Both the position numbers and the translations under genes were made by a program. Of a DNA stretch of 64,000 nucleotides, positions 1 to 13,756 are shown piece after piece. Position 1 is the first letter of the stretch. The number at the start of each line of letters is the position of its first letter. The notes beneath the pieces are model-generated. The model ran no database searches. It saw nothing but the letters and a program-made list of their open reading frames with translations, and had not been told where the DNA came from. The stretch is from Dillenia suffruticosa (lineage: Eukaryota > Streptophyta > Magnoliopsida > Dilleniales > Dilleniaceae), in assembly GCA_033439265.1 (NCBI GenBank), contig JAVTVX010000010.1, positions 28,323,056 through 28,387,055 on the forward strand, given 5' to 3'.

Positions 1-1359
1 CCAATTCCACTTCAAATGTCTTTTAAATTGTTATACAAAAATTAAAACAAAATTGAATTATCATATTCTAAAAAATAGAATTAATTGATTAGATTATATT
101 TTAAAAAGTCAGTTTTATCATATTAAAATTAAACATTAAGTACGATATAAGGAGATAAGAGTAAAATTGAAAAAAAATAATTAATATTTCTTAAATTATC
201 TAAAAAATAAACTTGAAGTTAAAAAAAAAAATAGGGTTTCAAGTGGATCCAGTAGGAGAATACTAAATTTTCTTAATTAAGATCTCGAATTCGAAATTTA
301 AAAATAAAAAAATAGATATTAAGAGAGTCAACTTTCTAATTGGATTTTATAATTATTCGAGTCGAATTAATCAAATTTTTAGATATCGATAGTTAAACCA
401 AAAACATACGAAAAAATATTCAGATAGAACGGAGGAGGAAGGACTTCACACCCATGAGTGTCATCCACGGTGCCGAGGCTAAAAGTTGACACAACTTTAA
501 TCACAGTAGTGAAATTTCTAATATGAAGTCAATCTCAGCCCCTTCGTCTAGGGTTGCTTTTATTTGTTTGTTTGTTTTTTTTTTTTTTTGTGATAAACAT
601 AAGGTTGCTTTTGTTTTGAGACCTTGTTGTGCTGGTTCCTCTTAGGGCCTTTGGAGAGGGTTAATTCTATTTTTTGAACACCCTGTTTGGCTTAATTTTT
701 TTCTATTAATTTTTTTTATTTTTTTTATAAATTAATGTGAAAATAAGAATTTTAAAATTTAAATAATAGACTATTTAATAATTTTATTTTAAAAATCTCC
801 TTTTTATATGTAGAGTAAACTCTAATATTTAATGAAATTATAATAAACGGCAATTGACATTAAAATTTTTCAATAATTTATAAAATAAATCGCTTTATCA
901 AATAATTATAAAATATTCATAAATTAAACTATTATTTTAAGTTCATAAATATTCTAAAATATTTATAAATACTTAAAGTTCATATATTTTCTAATGGACA
1001 ATTTCATAACTAGTTAAATCAAATGTATATGTGACAAAATATTTTTGAGTATTTTTAAAATATTTTGAATATTTATAAATATTTAAATATATAATTTTTT
1101 TTAATTTACATATGTAACAAAATTATAATAGTTGAAATAGTTAAAAAAAAATTCTGTTAGCATAAATATTTTATATTGAAAAAAGTCACACGGTAGAAAA
1201 GCAAAAGATTTTCCAATAAGCGTATCATTTTTTCTGCTAAAAATATATATATTTTTTTGTTTTAAATTGCTGTCGAAAATCTATTTCTGTTAGTTTTTAG
1301 TTTCAATTTGATTTTAGGTCAAAAAATAATTAAACCAAATAGGTACTGAGCATTGCTGG
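1..1359. other. AT-rich intergenic spacer
   Basis: Very AT-rich sequence with no ORF resembling a protein. Poly-T and poly-A runs are scattered throughout, for example near 570-590. No gene, RNA or complete mobile element is visible before the SINE that follows. Confidence 0.6.
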
Positions 1360-1588
1360 ATCTTTGTTCAAGCTTACTGACACTTGTAGGTATAAATGAG
1401 ATAGACATATTTATTTCTTAATCAGGTCGAGAGTTTGATTCCTTTTGGATATCGAAAAAATAATATTAGGAGATCTGCTTTACAAAATGAGTCTTGTAAC
1501 AGTCAATTCAGATTAATCAAGATAAAATTTCAAATAATGAACGGTGGTCAAGTCCAAGGGTTAAAAAAAAAAATCTTTGTTCAGGCTT
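1360..1588 (+). mobile_element. tRNA-derived SINE with target-site duplication
   Basis: A roughly 197-bp element (1376-1572) ends in an A-run and is flanked by a 16-bp direct repeat, ATCTTTGTTCAAGCTT at 1360-1375 and the same with one mismatch at 1573-1588. Inside, GAGTTTGATTCC near 1430 resembles a tRNA B box (RNA polymerase III internal promoter). A diverged copy of the same sequence lies at about 61742-61948. A short body, B-box-like element, A-tail and long target duplication are what SINE retroposition by a LINE leaves behind. The A box is not clear. Head boundary is set by the duplication. Confidence 0.75.
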
Positions 1589-2187
1589 GGTTTCCTTGGA
1601 CACGGTCTCGGATGTGACCACCTATAACATTTTTCCTTTTTCAACTTCAATTGTATTCTCCATTTCCGGTTTTCATTCTCCAATGAGAATTAGAAATCAT
1701 TTCCAAATTTTCTACTTCCATTCTCTTTTTCAGTTTTTCATTGAACTAAATCATGGTACCCGCATAAAACAAGCGATGAAATCAAATCACTAAACACAAA
1801 TAAAGCAAATGATGTTTGATAACTCAGTCATACAAATCTTTTTCTCTAATATAATAATTCTAAACTTAAATCTTTATACAATAAAAAAAAAAATAAAGCA
1901 AATGATGAGATGAATCATCATACACATGTACCCACATACCATAGACGATGACATCAAACTATCAAACACATGGCTTTGAGGATATCAAATTGAAAATGGC
2001 GTCAAATTCCTGAGAGAAGAGACCAAGAATAAAGCGGACAGTAACATCAAATTCGAACAATCATGAGAAAGCAGAAAGCATACCATGGAAATTATGGCCA
2101 CATTTCCATTGTAACGCCGTGAGACCAAATCGAGATGGAAGAAACCACGATAAGCAGCTTGAGAGAGAGAGAAGAGAAAACATTTCT

Positions 2188-2223
<36 letters not shown>

Positions 2224-3116
2224 GTCGATGATGAATTGGGAGTCAACCAAATTGGGAGCCGAGAATACAGAGGAGGAAGTTTTTGATAATGAGTTGATGG
2301 TGAAGGAGAAAGGAGCCGACAATTGCAGATGATGAAAAGGTCGTGGAAGAGGGAGTAAACCATGATTTGGTGATGGTGGAATGCTACCAATTATTCATTA
2401 CCAAAAAAAGATGGATGTCGTAATATTCTGGAGAAGCTCGTGAGCTTCTTGGCCTTCTTAAAGGAGAACTGAATTTTTTATTTTTCATATTGAAAAAGTT
2501 TATTTTTGAGCACCAAATTCTTTTTTTCAGAATATTTCAAGAATCGTTTTTTTTCTTTTCTTTTTTTTTTTAATTTTTACTTTCCTGGAAAATTGAAATA
2601 TTACTCCATTTTTTATCATCCGTGTTTCTAGCGTCCTATACGTTTTAGGCCTGTGATTTGCTTTTACAACCCCCCTAAAAAAAATTTTTTAAAAAATCTC
2701 GTAAAGTTGAGGCTCAAAGAACCAACATAATACTGTATAGTACCCCTACATTCTCCTAATAGTCACATGGGGGAATTTCTAAACAAGAACTGGAATTGCT
2801 AAAGGTGATTATGCAGTAAATAATTGGAAAGCAGATGACAATCTTGTACAGCTCCCCTCCCCCCCCCCCCCCCCCAAAGAAAAAAAAAAAAAAATCCAAA
2901 CTCAACATAACATATCCATCTCCACCAAATTATGACACAAGCAAACCCTCCATAAACCCTTGAATCCGAGGACAATAACCTGCATTGTGTGGTCGGATTG
3001 TCGAGGCACATCCTCCTACACAGATTATCTCTATATTCCACACTTTCAGAAGCAGCTTGTTGCCATTTTAAAAGAACCCAAAGCTAGGTATTGCGGAGGC
3101 TGAATTTGGCAATGCA
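1589..3116. other. Intergenic spacer downstream of the PTB gene
   Basis: No gene is supported. It holds an (AG)n microsatellite at 2192-2220, a C-run at about 2858-2875 followed by an A-run to about 2894, and the probable 3' untranslated region of the minus-strand PTB gene next to 3116. Small ORFs here arise from the simple repeats. Confidence 0.55.
2192..2220. repeat. (AG)n microsatellite
   Basis: About 14 uninterrupted AG units, preceded at 2160-2176 by a shorter impure GA stretch. Confidence 0.9.
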
Positions 3117-6100
3117 TCATTGGCTATAAGGAGGAGCCATAGATGTCTGAGGCATGCCACCATGGTTTTGTAGTGGCATCATCCCAGAACTCATTTCAGG
3201 AGGCATGGATCCTTGTAGCACGTATGGATAGTTCTGCTTCTGCATTGGCATTGTCAGAGGTGCAGTTGCAATGCCAGGCCCCCATCCTGCTGAAGGCTGA
3301 GGTGCAGAAACACTTTCAGGAGCTGATTGGTATGGACTGTATTGATGACCTGCAGGACCTAGCATGGGAACTTGCTGCTGCCCAAGAACTGATGGTTGTG
3401 CATTCATCATTGGAGCATTTGGAATGGTGTAATCTCTGCTTCTATCATTATTGACCTGAAATCAATATGTTAAGTAATCAACAATGGCAGCATGTTCAAA
3501 TTTTGGTCAAACCATTAGTTTTACGGCCATGCAATTTACATAGATCTATACCAGAATACAATCACGTGCACCAAATTGTCATGCCACATATAAGCATGCA
3601 CTCCACCAGGTTTCTATCAATGTTGAGGCAATCTAAGGGCAATGTCAGAAAGTAGTTGAGTCTGAGAAAATCTTGAGGTATAAGCAGAGGTGGAGCCAAA
3701 GGGAATCCATAGACCCCACCTTTAATTTCTTATTATTACGCTTGAATAAAATATGAAAACAATTTTTGCCCCTCTTCCCCTCGTAGACAAATGTAATATC
3801 TAACTCACATGATTTTCATCTTTTTCAAAGAATAGTCCCACTTTTTAAAGACCAAATTCTAATAAAGTAAACATAATTGTTTACTTTATCTAATTATTGC
3901 GATCCCCTTTTTTATGTTTCCAATAAGATACATGATTTTAAACTATTAAAACCTTTATCATTTATTAACTTTTTTCTCACAAATCTCTTTCTTTTATTAG
4001 ACCGATGACTGTTTGCCATTATTCCATCAAACTACGTATTTATAAACCCACATATATATATTTTGCCCCTCTCAAAGTCAAATCCTGGCTCTGCCACTAG
4101 GTATAAAAGTTCAAAGATACCCTAAGGGTGACAAGTGACCCAAGGACCAAGGAAGAACCTTGTCATGTCAGGGAGAATGGAAGACATGATGACTAAAAAA
4201 ATTACAACCCTATGACAGCAAATCTTTTGCCCATACCAAGACATTCAGAATATGATTGTAGCCATGAAAGGTTAAGTTGCACAGAAGTGACACTGTCAGA
4301 TCCACTTGCCTTGTGGGCATCATTGGTCCAAATCCTCAGAATAGCACATGATATTTGAGACTTCATATCTTACAACAGGCAGAAAGACAAAATAAAAATA
4401 TATAGCAGTTCTTTTCCTTTACTGCTACTTTATGTGCCACTTGATTATGTGTATATAGGAGACTTTCTAAATATGAAAATCAAATGCTTCAAGATTACCT
4501 TTATACTGAGATCGGTATGGCGTGAATATGAGATATGCAGCTTACAATACCCTCCATCATAGATACAATGCCCTTCCAAAGCTTCCTTTGCAGCAACAGC
4601 AGTTTGAACATCTGCAAGTTAATCCACCATCAATAACATGCCATAAAAGCTAAACTAACTCATTGTATATGACAACCACCACCTTGTGGTAGATACAATA
4701 TTCTTAAGCAGTACAGCTACCACCATGGCTCATCAGATTTTGGTCCAGTATCAACATTGTCAATATAGAAAAAGAACATTCTATAAGTGGAGAAAAGTGG
4801 AGGAAGAGAAACAGGGGCAACAGAGAACTAAACATGCTATGGATTTTTCATATATAGTAGCATACTTACACTTGCAACTTCTGACAAATGACAGCACAAT
4901 AACTTTAATTCTTAAATTACCTATACAAGCTAAACAAAAATGTTTATGGGCAGAAGAAAAATTTATAAACAGTACTTATCAACATTGTGCTCATTCAGTG
5001 TGGCATTTGTTGATTTAGAAAAAAGGCATTTAATAGGAGATTATGGTGAACAAAGAGACCAATATTCAATTTATATCAGTGTACATATTGGTAGGGCACC
5101 TTTGCGGATAATAAATATATTGGTCAGTGACTGGATTAAAGCAATATTCCAAAACACAACAGTATCTTCAACAATAGTTCATTCTCCTCGGTCATTCTCC
5201 TTCAGGCATTGAACTCTCCACACTGGTTTAAATTCAAAATGCAAAAGATATGTGCAATAAGCTCTTAGGGTCCATGTTGGCTAAAATGATAAGTCTTTGA
5301 AACTAGAACAGGAACCAATCTAAAAAGAACGAGGTACTTTAGAATCCTAATTTTGGAAGAAATTTGGACAACGGGCTCAATACTAAACTCAAAAAAAAAA
5401 AAAAAAAAAAAATGGTGAAGATAATAAAGCATAAAATTCAAAAGAGTAATCTGATGTGCTATTCAAGTTTCATTGTTGGTCCAAAAGGGATAGATAATAT
5501 CCCATTGAGATTAGATGGAGAAAACTTGAAGAACAGATACATGCATACAGGAAACTAATTGATCATCAGAACATTTGTCAGCAAAGAAATGGTGTCATTA
5601 AAAGATCAGGATAACGAAATGGGAAATGGCATGGCTCAACAGATGACGAAAGAGGTTTAAGCAGAGACAAAAGCAGGTAAACAAAACCAAACAAATAAGA
5701 GATACCTCATACAAATAAGATAAAGAAATTGTTCTAGTGTATTCATACACAAAGAAAGCCAAAAAGTAGGGCAGCTGAAAGATTGAAAACATCTTGATAT
5801 GGTATTCTTATGTCTTTCTTAATTCTTTGACAACTTGTTTTATATGTTCTTAATTATAAGATGTATTAAAAAAAATAGAGATACAAATCACAACAGACAA
5901 AATGAAACTGAATGATGGCCTAACACATGAAGCTAAGAAATTCACCGGCTGTTTCTGTTTGGTGTCATGGTTGTGCTTTTACGAACTTGACAATAATTTT
6001 ACAATTCAATGCGCAAAGAAACAAAAAGAATACAAATTTGCTTCAAAAGAATTGTCTAATGCACAGACGTTGCAGTCGGTGTTACATGGGCTGCACAAAT

Positions 6101-6831
6101 TGTGGTATTCAAATACAAATGTCAGATGCCACTTTCTGCGTGAGAAGCAACCACACTGAAAAACAATTCGCAGGCTACCAAGTCACTGACCTTCTGTCTG
6201 GCTTATGCAATCAAAACAATTTAAGAGTTTTACAACTAGAATTCTGCCGTCGTCATAAAATTAGAAGTTACCTGGATACTGAATCAAAGCCTGAAGTCCT
6301 CCATTTTTGTCAAACATGGCAATTTTTTGGACAGGTCCAAAAGCAGAGAAGACCTACTCCAAATTTATACATGGGGGCAGCAAAGTGGACAAAAAGGTAA
6401 GGAAAAAAGAAAAGACCAAGAAACAACAAGCAATACAAATATGTCAAAAACTCATAAAAAGGAATTTGGCAGGCACCATGTGTAAAACATCCAAGGTGAC
6501 AGCATATTGCATGTTCTCAATAGACGCAAGAAGAACATTACTCTCAGGTTCTAATTTCTTCCCATCAAACCCCACAACAAACTGCAACAAGCAAAAGACA
6601 TTGAAAAACAATTAGACCCTAATTTAAAAATCACTATTCAATTGGCATGTTTGTCAGATCTGTTATACTATTATTTGCATCATTTGCTGATGCCTTACCT
6701 GACCACTTCCATCTATGGCTGAAGGAGCAACAGGAAGATAAGGATTTGTGTAGTCCCTGGAAAAAGTTCCGATAAAATTCAATTCCATGAAACCGTCCAA
6801 TTAATGTCACAAGGAATTCAATTCCTAGCAG

Positions 6832-6887
<56 letters not shown>

Positions 6888-9800
6888 CCTGTCTCTCTCT
6901 TTCTCTCACCTTTTTTTGGCGGGGAGGGGGGATTTGGTTTTGCACAGCTAAGTTTAAAGTTCTGGCCTTAAAAGGAGTTATAAGCTGCAAATATGGTCAG
7001 TTGGGTGACTATCTATGAGCTATCCAGAGGCAGGGGAACATGTGTTTTATGCAAAAGGATGGCTTGTAAAAAGGCATGTAAAAGAGATCTAGCTCAAAAA
7101 CTAGATCAAGAATGTGCAAACTAACATATGACTTAAAAGGAAAAGAAAATGCAAAACAAGTAGTAAAGAAAGTCAACATCATACAAATACAGACCTGCTC
7201 CGGTGAGACTGGAATTTGACACTCAAATCAGTATGTGCAGAATAAGTTATCCGCAGGGCACATTGTCCCATGTGTTCCGGAAGCAAGTAACTGATTCATT
7301 ACAGAAACGATCAGTTGCTACTCCAGTAAACCATGTACAACATATATAAAATAAAAGAAAACACTAACATGTCTAGAAAAGCTAAGGGCAAAAGAGCATC
7401 TAAGAACTAAAACTATCATTATGCATAGCATTTGCACAAAATTAACCTATACGGTATTATAGCTACAAATATGGTGCTACCATTCGGAACCACAGTATAT
7501 GGAAGGAAGGAAAAGGTCCACTGAACAATTGGAATGCTGACAAGATTATTAATTACATGGGATCTTAGTTAAGGGCCCATCAATACCCATCAAAGTGCAC
7601 ATAAAGAAGCAACATGGTAAAAGAAATAAATAAAATGCATGCTCAAAAATAAATCCAACTTCACCTGGGGATGCTTCTGCTATCCAGAGCATTTTTAGCA
7701 GCAGAAGCAGTGTCTGAATCAGAAAATTGCACCAATGCCTAAGCACAACACCAAAAGAAGACAAACTTCCATTAAGGGCCAGAAGAAGCCAGTTAGGAGT
7801 TCCTTCCCCCACCCCCGGGGGGCGGGGAAAGTTCACTAACCAATTAAAGAAGCAAAATCACTTAAGTTCATAAACCTACCTGGAACCCAGCAGTCTTCTC
7901 AAATGTGGTGATCTTATGCACAAACCCAAAAGCTGAAAAAACCTGCATGACCGGATCTTTTTAAGAGGCAATATTCACACAGATAACTTCACCATGTAAG
8001 ATAGAAACAGAAACAGGAAACAGTAAAATCAAAGGAAGTTCAGGTTTAGAGCTAAACTGTGTTGCAAATAAATTACAGCTTTTTTCTATTCTTCCCTCAC
8101 TGATCTTCCCCTCTTTTCTCCTGCCTTCAGTTAGCCCGAGGAACAGCTTTTATTGGGTATGGAAGAGGCAGTAGACACTTTGTAACTATACCCATTTCCC
8201 ATCCACCAATCCAGCCACATTCTCAAGGCCCATAAGCATCCTTCTCATTGGTCACATGCTTTTTCACTTCATGGTTACTTATTAGTAGTGTAGTCCATAA
8301 TTAATACAAAGATTAATACCTATGTCCAGGTGTCAGTATTTGGGAACATAACCTTAATGCATGGTAGAATAGCTGTGAAGAACACAGCAGCCACACATGC
8401 ACCATATGACAAATCAACCAGCATATTCTGTTAGTCTCATGCAATTCAAACAGCAGATTTATATATTTACACACCAAAAATCCACCTACGTGATTACACA
8501 AATTACAAAATTAAACAGACAAATGAGAAATTTCCAGGATCGCCTCATCAGTAGAGAGCAACATTGATTTTCGGGTCTCAATGACATGATTGGATGATGC
8601 CAATCAACATCAATGATTGTTGCCAGTATCCATTAAAATTTCAGATACTGTCTCAAAGAAGGCAACATATAAAAGATGGGGCGAGGTCCTTGTTGACTTT
8701 TATGGACATTTTTCTTTAGTATCTGCATTTTTGGACTGCTTCCCAAGTCATTTATTTCTCCTGTAGAGGAGATGGACATCATAGATTCTTTGGTCATTAA
8801 AGGTTTGATGGGCTTGCACCCCCTGGGTTCTTCCCCTTCTTTCTATCTACTTTCTTTTTTGTCAATAAATTTACTTTATTTTCTGATTAAAAAAAAAATA
8901 CATTCAACTCCATATCCAAAGTTCCCTGAAGACCAACCTGAAAGACACTAAAAATTATTCAACATGGAAAAGGATGAGTTCCCGCAGCTTCTTCATTTAA
9001 TGGCAGTTGATTTAACAAACAATCTACGACCTTCCAAATTCTCATCACACATGGAATATCCATCCACCTGAACAAAGCTCCTCCCATTGCAACTTGTCTA
9101 TGATCTACTTCTCCCCCAAACGTCTTAGCAAGAAAAGAAAACCAGCTTGGTCATTCCAAACCAATTTCTAGGGTAAGGGCTCACCATCAGATTCCAACTC
9201 CTGAACTTCTGATACACAATAACCTAAAACTTCCCTCATATGCCACCTCCTAACCCCATTCACAACCATCTGCATAATTGGTCCAAACTGACCCTCAAAG
9301 GAACACACAAACTCAAACATATACACATTGCCAAAACCATAGTTTATTCCTCGATGTTTTACACTTGCTCTATTTTCCCAAACTTTTTTTCTCGAACTTG
9401 GTCCCCGGATTTTCTTTCCACTTCTAATATGGTTCTTAATTTAACCTTTCTAATCGAGAATTGCATTTGACAAAATTTAATTTATGTTAGTCTTAGTAGC
9501 ACAAACTGGAGACCAGTAAGTGTTACATGAATGTGCATAGAGGACAAATAATACAAATTTCTTCTTCTGTATTGCATAAGGTCCGCAAACACAAGTTTTA
9601 ATTGAAAACCGAAAATCACAGGAAAAAAATTTTCTCCAACTGAAAATATCATTAAGATTTATATGAAGTGTAGATGGGTTGTAGATATTAAAACTTTATA
9701 AATAGTACAACTGTAGAAGTTTAGGGACCAACGCAAGTTCTTAAAAATCAAAAGCCTAACCACCCCTGGTTCCCATTCCTAGGACCAAAATTAACATCCT

Positions 9801-11333
9801 AGAGTTCCAATAACTTGATTCTACCACTACATTCTTATCTTCAAAAATAGAGAAAAATACTAGGAAAGGGAGGGAAAAAAACATATATCTTGCCAAAAGA
9901 AAAATATGAGTTTACACCCTACAAGAAGCAAATATTAAGTCCTTCCCCCGCTTTTTATTGCCTTCCAGATCCCCGCTCCCAAGGTCTTATTAACATTTGT
10001 AGACATCTAATCAAATATATGCTTCAAGTTAGCAATCATAGATCTCCATAACCACCTGGCAAAAACAACTTTGTCCAAAGCAACAAAGATTTGATCCCTA
10101 ACAACCTAATACTCTCTCACATTAAACAAACCATATTGCGGCACATTAACCACATTTTCCAACAAAAACCTCCACCACACGTCCTTGAAACTCTTAACAA
10201 AAAAGAAGCTTTCCGAAAGGCAAATGCACTAGGCCAGAAAATTTTCCACAAAGCCAGAGGGGAAAAAAATAGTAGACAATTAATTTACAACGAAATGGTA
10301 TGCACAATCGATAGGTCTCAATGAATACAATAGGAGTTATGGCTACACAACATAGTTGTAATCAACAATTAGTGCCTTGTTCATCCCTAATTACACAAAA
10401 GACAACAATATATCTGACATGCAAACCAAACACAACTATTTGAAAAATATGACTTCATTCGATGAATCATAACATACATAGTTGTACTCCATGCATAGCA
10501 TCGTGGTAAAAGCACGCAGAAGGAGACGAGAGGAAGAAGAGTAAAGAAAGAAAGCACTCATAACTCTAAACAAGGTAGGATAGGAAGGTGCGAAGGAAGA
10601 GAAGGAAGAAGAGGAAGTGTTGAGAAAGGAGAAAGGAGACAAACACACATGCGCCCTATCTCCCGATGCAGTAGGCTTCCATCAAAGATATTGCCTTGAA
10701 AAGGGCCTGCTAACCATTGACATTCATATCAACAAGAAGATCTACAAAGCATGAAAACTACAACCTAGTGACAGAAAGTCATTTTTCAACATGCTTTTAA
10801 AGGAAACTATACCTCCTGAACTTTAGTTGGAGGGAATTTAGTTGGCTTACCAAATGTAAAACATCAATGCTGACAAGGCGTGCATCAGCACCCTCAATTG
10901 TTACCAGCAACACATTCCCAGCAACATCAGCTGTAGTCTTGTTGTTTACAATCTCTTGCCTATTGGAATATTGCAGGTAGACAGTTTTCCCACGAACCTG
11001 GGCAGGCTCTGAAGAGGAGGAATAATATGAAATCATTGCAATCGCTTGATTTAAATCTGCCTGTAGGAGATTAAAGAATTGTAAATCAAACAGTTTAATA
11101 AGGCGATGAACGGGCAAACAAAAAATTAAAAAATGCAAAACACTTACAAATTCAATAAAAGCCTGATTCTTGTTTGCTCCGACATTGCACTTTGTGTTAA
11201 CAACTTTACCAAACGGTTTTCCCAGCTCAATCAGTTCCTCCTCTGTACACTCCCAAGGCAAGTTTCTCAGATGAAGAACCTTTGATGGTGGTTGGGTGTA
11301 ACGGAACTGTGGCTGACTAGACACGGATGCCAT
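3117..11333 (-). CDS. Polypyrimidine tract-binding protein homolog (PTB1/PTB2 type)
   Basis: RNA-binding splicing regulator with three RRM domains, similar to plant PTB homologs 1 and 2. Ten coding exons on the minus strand: 11333-11148, 11060-10851, 7942-7880, 7738-7665, 7290-7195, 6756-6699, 6581-6477, 6353-6272, 4611-4499 and 3455-3117. They sum to 1326 nt, 441 residues, with GT-AG borders and consistent phase. Start is MASVSSQPQFRYTQPPSK. RRM1 spans about residues 17-95 (KVLHLRNLPW), RRM2 about 111-185 (NVLLVTIEG), RRM3 about 244-320 (NVLLASIENMQYAVTLDVLH). The tail is rich in Pro, Gln and Met. A non-coding first exon ends at 12716 and the second begins at 11351, 18 nt before the ATG. The 2.9-kb intron 10850-7943 is unusually long. 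In the family the protein binds CU-rich RNA and controls alternative splicing. PTB homolog 3 is a less good match. Confidence 0.95.
6837..6885. repeat. (TG)n microsatellite in a PTB intron
   Basis: About 24 TG units, reading (CA)n on the sense strand of the PTB gene, inside the intron 7194-6757. Followed by a CT-rich stretch. Confidence 0.9.
7943..10850 (-). other. Long intron of the PTB gene
   Basis: This 2.9-kb intron separates the exon ending DVLHL from the one starting VFSAFGF. No foreign coding sequence is recognisable. A plus-oriented stretch around 8700-8900 ends in GATTAAAAAAAAAATA and may be a poly(A)-tailed insertion, but no target duplication was found. The rest shows no recognisable element. 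Confidence 0.5.
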
Positions 11334-12423
11334 TTCACCAAGTAGTCTAACCTGATAAAGAATACAAGAAATGATGATGCAATCTAATAAGAATTAAAAG
11401 CAAAAAGAGCAAGCAAAAGGACATAATTCACATGGGTTGGCAGGATTTGATAACATTCAAAGAGAGAGATAATTAGAAAGGTAAAAACCATGTTGTCAAA
11501 TTTAATTTTTACAAACACAACCTCCCAATAAGCGCTCTCAACTTTCCTCACACAAGCTTTAATGAGTGCTTTTCACAGAGGAAAGCCTCAAAGAATTTTG
11601 GACAAGGAACCTTCCACAAAAGGCCTATTGTACAACTGCTTAAGCCTACATGTTCTGGTAGCGGGCATATACACAATCACATGACAGCGCCATCAGACAT
11701 AAATTGGGAATGCCACAGCCTCTGGGGACCTATTTTGGAGTTCTCTATAACAAGTCTTTATATTCAACTTTCTACCACCTATGACAGTCCTAATTATGTT
11801 TTTTTTTTCCTTTTCCTTTTTGGTTTTTGGGCAGGAGAATAACAGTGGGAATCTCCAAACTACTCTTCAAGTGCACATAATACCCCCACAAGCGTATTCA
11901 CCAAGCAAACACGACAGAAAAACCTTAAATATAGTCACAGAATCTCTCTGAACAAAAACCAAAATATTGAACCTTAGACTTGGAGAGAGAAGTATCTTTT
12001 ACAAATTACAGCTAAGGTGAATAGCATGGAAGGTGTGACCAATGTAGTAACTCCTCTTGAGCATAACAACCCAACCTAAGGTGTGACCATCCGTAAGAAA
12101 CCTCACACGCTACAAAGTATTTGATTTGAACCATAATTAGACAACCTCAGGCGAGGCCTGTCATTGTAGCCCTCCGGAAGCATTAGAGTTCCAAAATTCA
12201 TTCACACGGTACCTTGTTCATGCTCCACTTTGACAAAATAAAATAAGCCGACAGAGTTTAGGTGTTCAACTTTAGGAAGCTTTATTCGGGAGATTTGGCC
12301 ACTTAACATTACAAAAATCACTCATCCATTTTCTATGTTAAGGCCAAGCAATACAATCGATATGAAATTTCAAAAGAACCACCTCCATAATCGGAGAACC
12401 TCCACTTACGCAACTCCTCCATT

Positions 12424-12425
<2 letters not shown>

Positions 12426-12467
<42 letters not shown>

Positions 12468-12473
12468 CCCCCC
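12426..12473. repeat. (TC)n microsatellite with C-run
   Basis: About 20 TC units followed by nine C, within the 5' untranslated intron of the PTB gene (12715-11352). Confidence 0.9.
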
Positions 12474-12715
12474 AAGGAATTCGCAATCGAATATCAATAT
12501 ATGCAGACAGAGATTGATGCAAATCGTCCAAACTGCATTCACAAGCAACAAAAGAGAAAACGAAAGCCCAAAAAGCCACCGAAACCCAAAAGCAATCTTT
12601 CTCAATCAGTTTCACGACGAGATCCAAATAAACAAAACAAACAAACAAACGTAAAAAATAAAACCCTAAAATTATTTTAGCCCGAAACTGATTGAAAGAT
12701 TTGAAATTGAAATAC

Positions 12716-12835
12716 CTGAGAAACGAGGAAATTCGAAGCACCTGTTTTCTAATCGAACGCCTGAAAATTAGGGTTTCGGCGAAGAAGGAACTGAATGATT
12801 TTTCTCCTCTACGATTGACCGATTATATCGCTGGT

Positions 12836-12877
<42 letters not shown>

Positions 12878-12900
12878 CCCTTTGGTGCTGAGTGGGCGTA
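12716..12900 (-). promoter_or_regulatory. Putative PTB 5' leader and promoter-proximal region
   Basis: The donor CTCAG/GTATTTC at 12716-12711 marks the end of a non-coding first exon. Just upstream, 12841-12873 is a perfect (GA)n run reading (CT)n on the sense strand, typical of plant leader or core-promoter pyrimidine patches. The transcription start is not determined and no clear TATA box was seen. Confidence 0.5.
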
Positions 12901-13756
12901 ACTACGCACCCTGCGGAGGATAGACCTAAGATGAGATAAGGCGTATTTAGGCACAGGAAGGGGCGGACAAAGACGATAGACAACTGAGAAAAAATAAAAT
13001 AAAAAATTAATGACCTGCTTTTATTCCTGGTACCGCCGGTCGGGTTCAAAGCTGTTGAAAAAAAATACTCACGTTTCTTAGATTTCTTTTTTTTTTTTGA
13101 AATTATTTGTGGCCATTTGTATTATTGGGTGGAATTTTTTCTTTTTCAATTGTTTGGATTATGAGCCTTTTTTTTTTTGAGAATTTTTCGGAATATGAAC
13201 TTTGAACTTTGCTAAGCTAATATCTTTTGAATTAAAAAAAAAATTGTATGTTATTTTTGTCTATATTTTAATAAAATTATAAATAATACTGGTTAAATTA
13301 TAAAATAGACCATATTAGTTCTAAATTAAAAATTTATCTAAAATATTATACTAGATATAAAAGTAGATCATATTCTTTTCTCTTATTCTTTGTGGATACT
13401 CTCTGTGATGATTTAATTTAATAAATATTTATTTTCTTTGGAAAAAGGGAGAAAACGAACTCATTAATGAAAAAATCACTTGCTCTATATGCTCTGAGAA
13501 GACTACCAACATAAACATTTACTAACATTTTGTGTTAATAAGTAGAAATTTCTACAGTCAAAAACGGGGAGGATTCATTCTTCATTCCATAAGTTGACAC
13601 CAAACCAATCTCATTGGGATCCCAATTTTTAAGCATCCCATTACTTTTGAAAAGCCAAATAAGTGGAAGTGATGAATCTAAATTACAATCACTACAAGGA
13701 AACATCAGCACCCCCCTCTCAAAAAAAAAAAAACAAAAAACAAAACAAAAACGGAT
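12901..13756. other. Spacer between the PTB gene and the six-TM protein gene
   Basis: AT-rich sequence with T-runs near 13090 and 13165 and an A-run near 13720. The PTB promoter is expected at its right-hand... high-coordinate side of 12900 and the 3' region of the next minus-strand gene at 13757. No further gene seen. Confidence 0.5.

Noticed and set aside
2061-2390. ORFs on both strands around 2.1-2.4 kb
   Set aside because: Their open frames come from the (AG)n tract; overlapping ORFs on both strands have no family resemblance.
8690-8900. Poly(A)-tailed retrocopy in the long PTB intron
   Set aside because: There is an A-run after a GATT end, but no coding match and no target duplication could be found.
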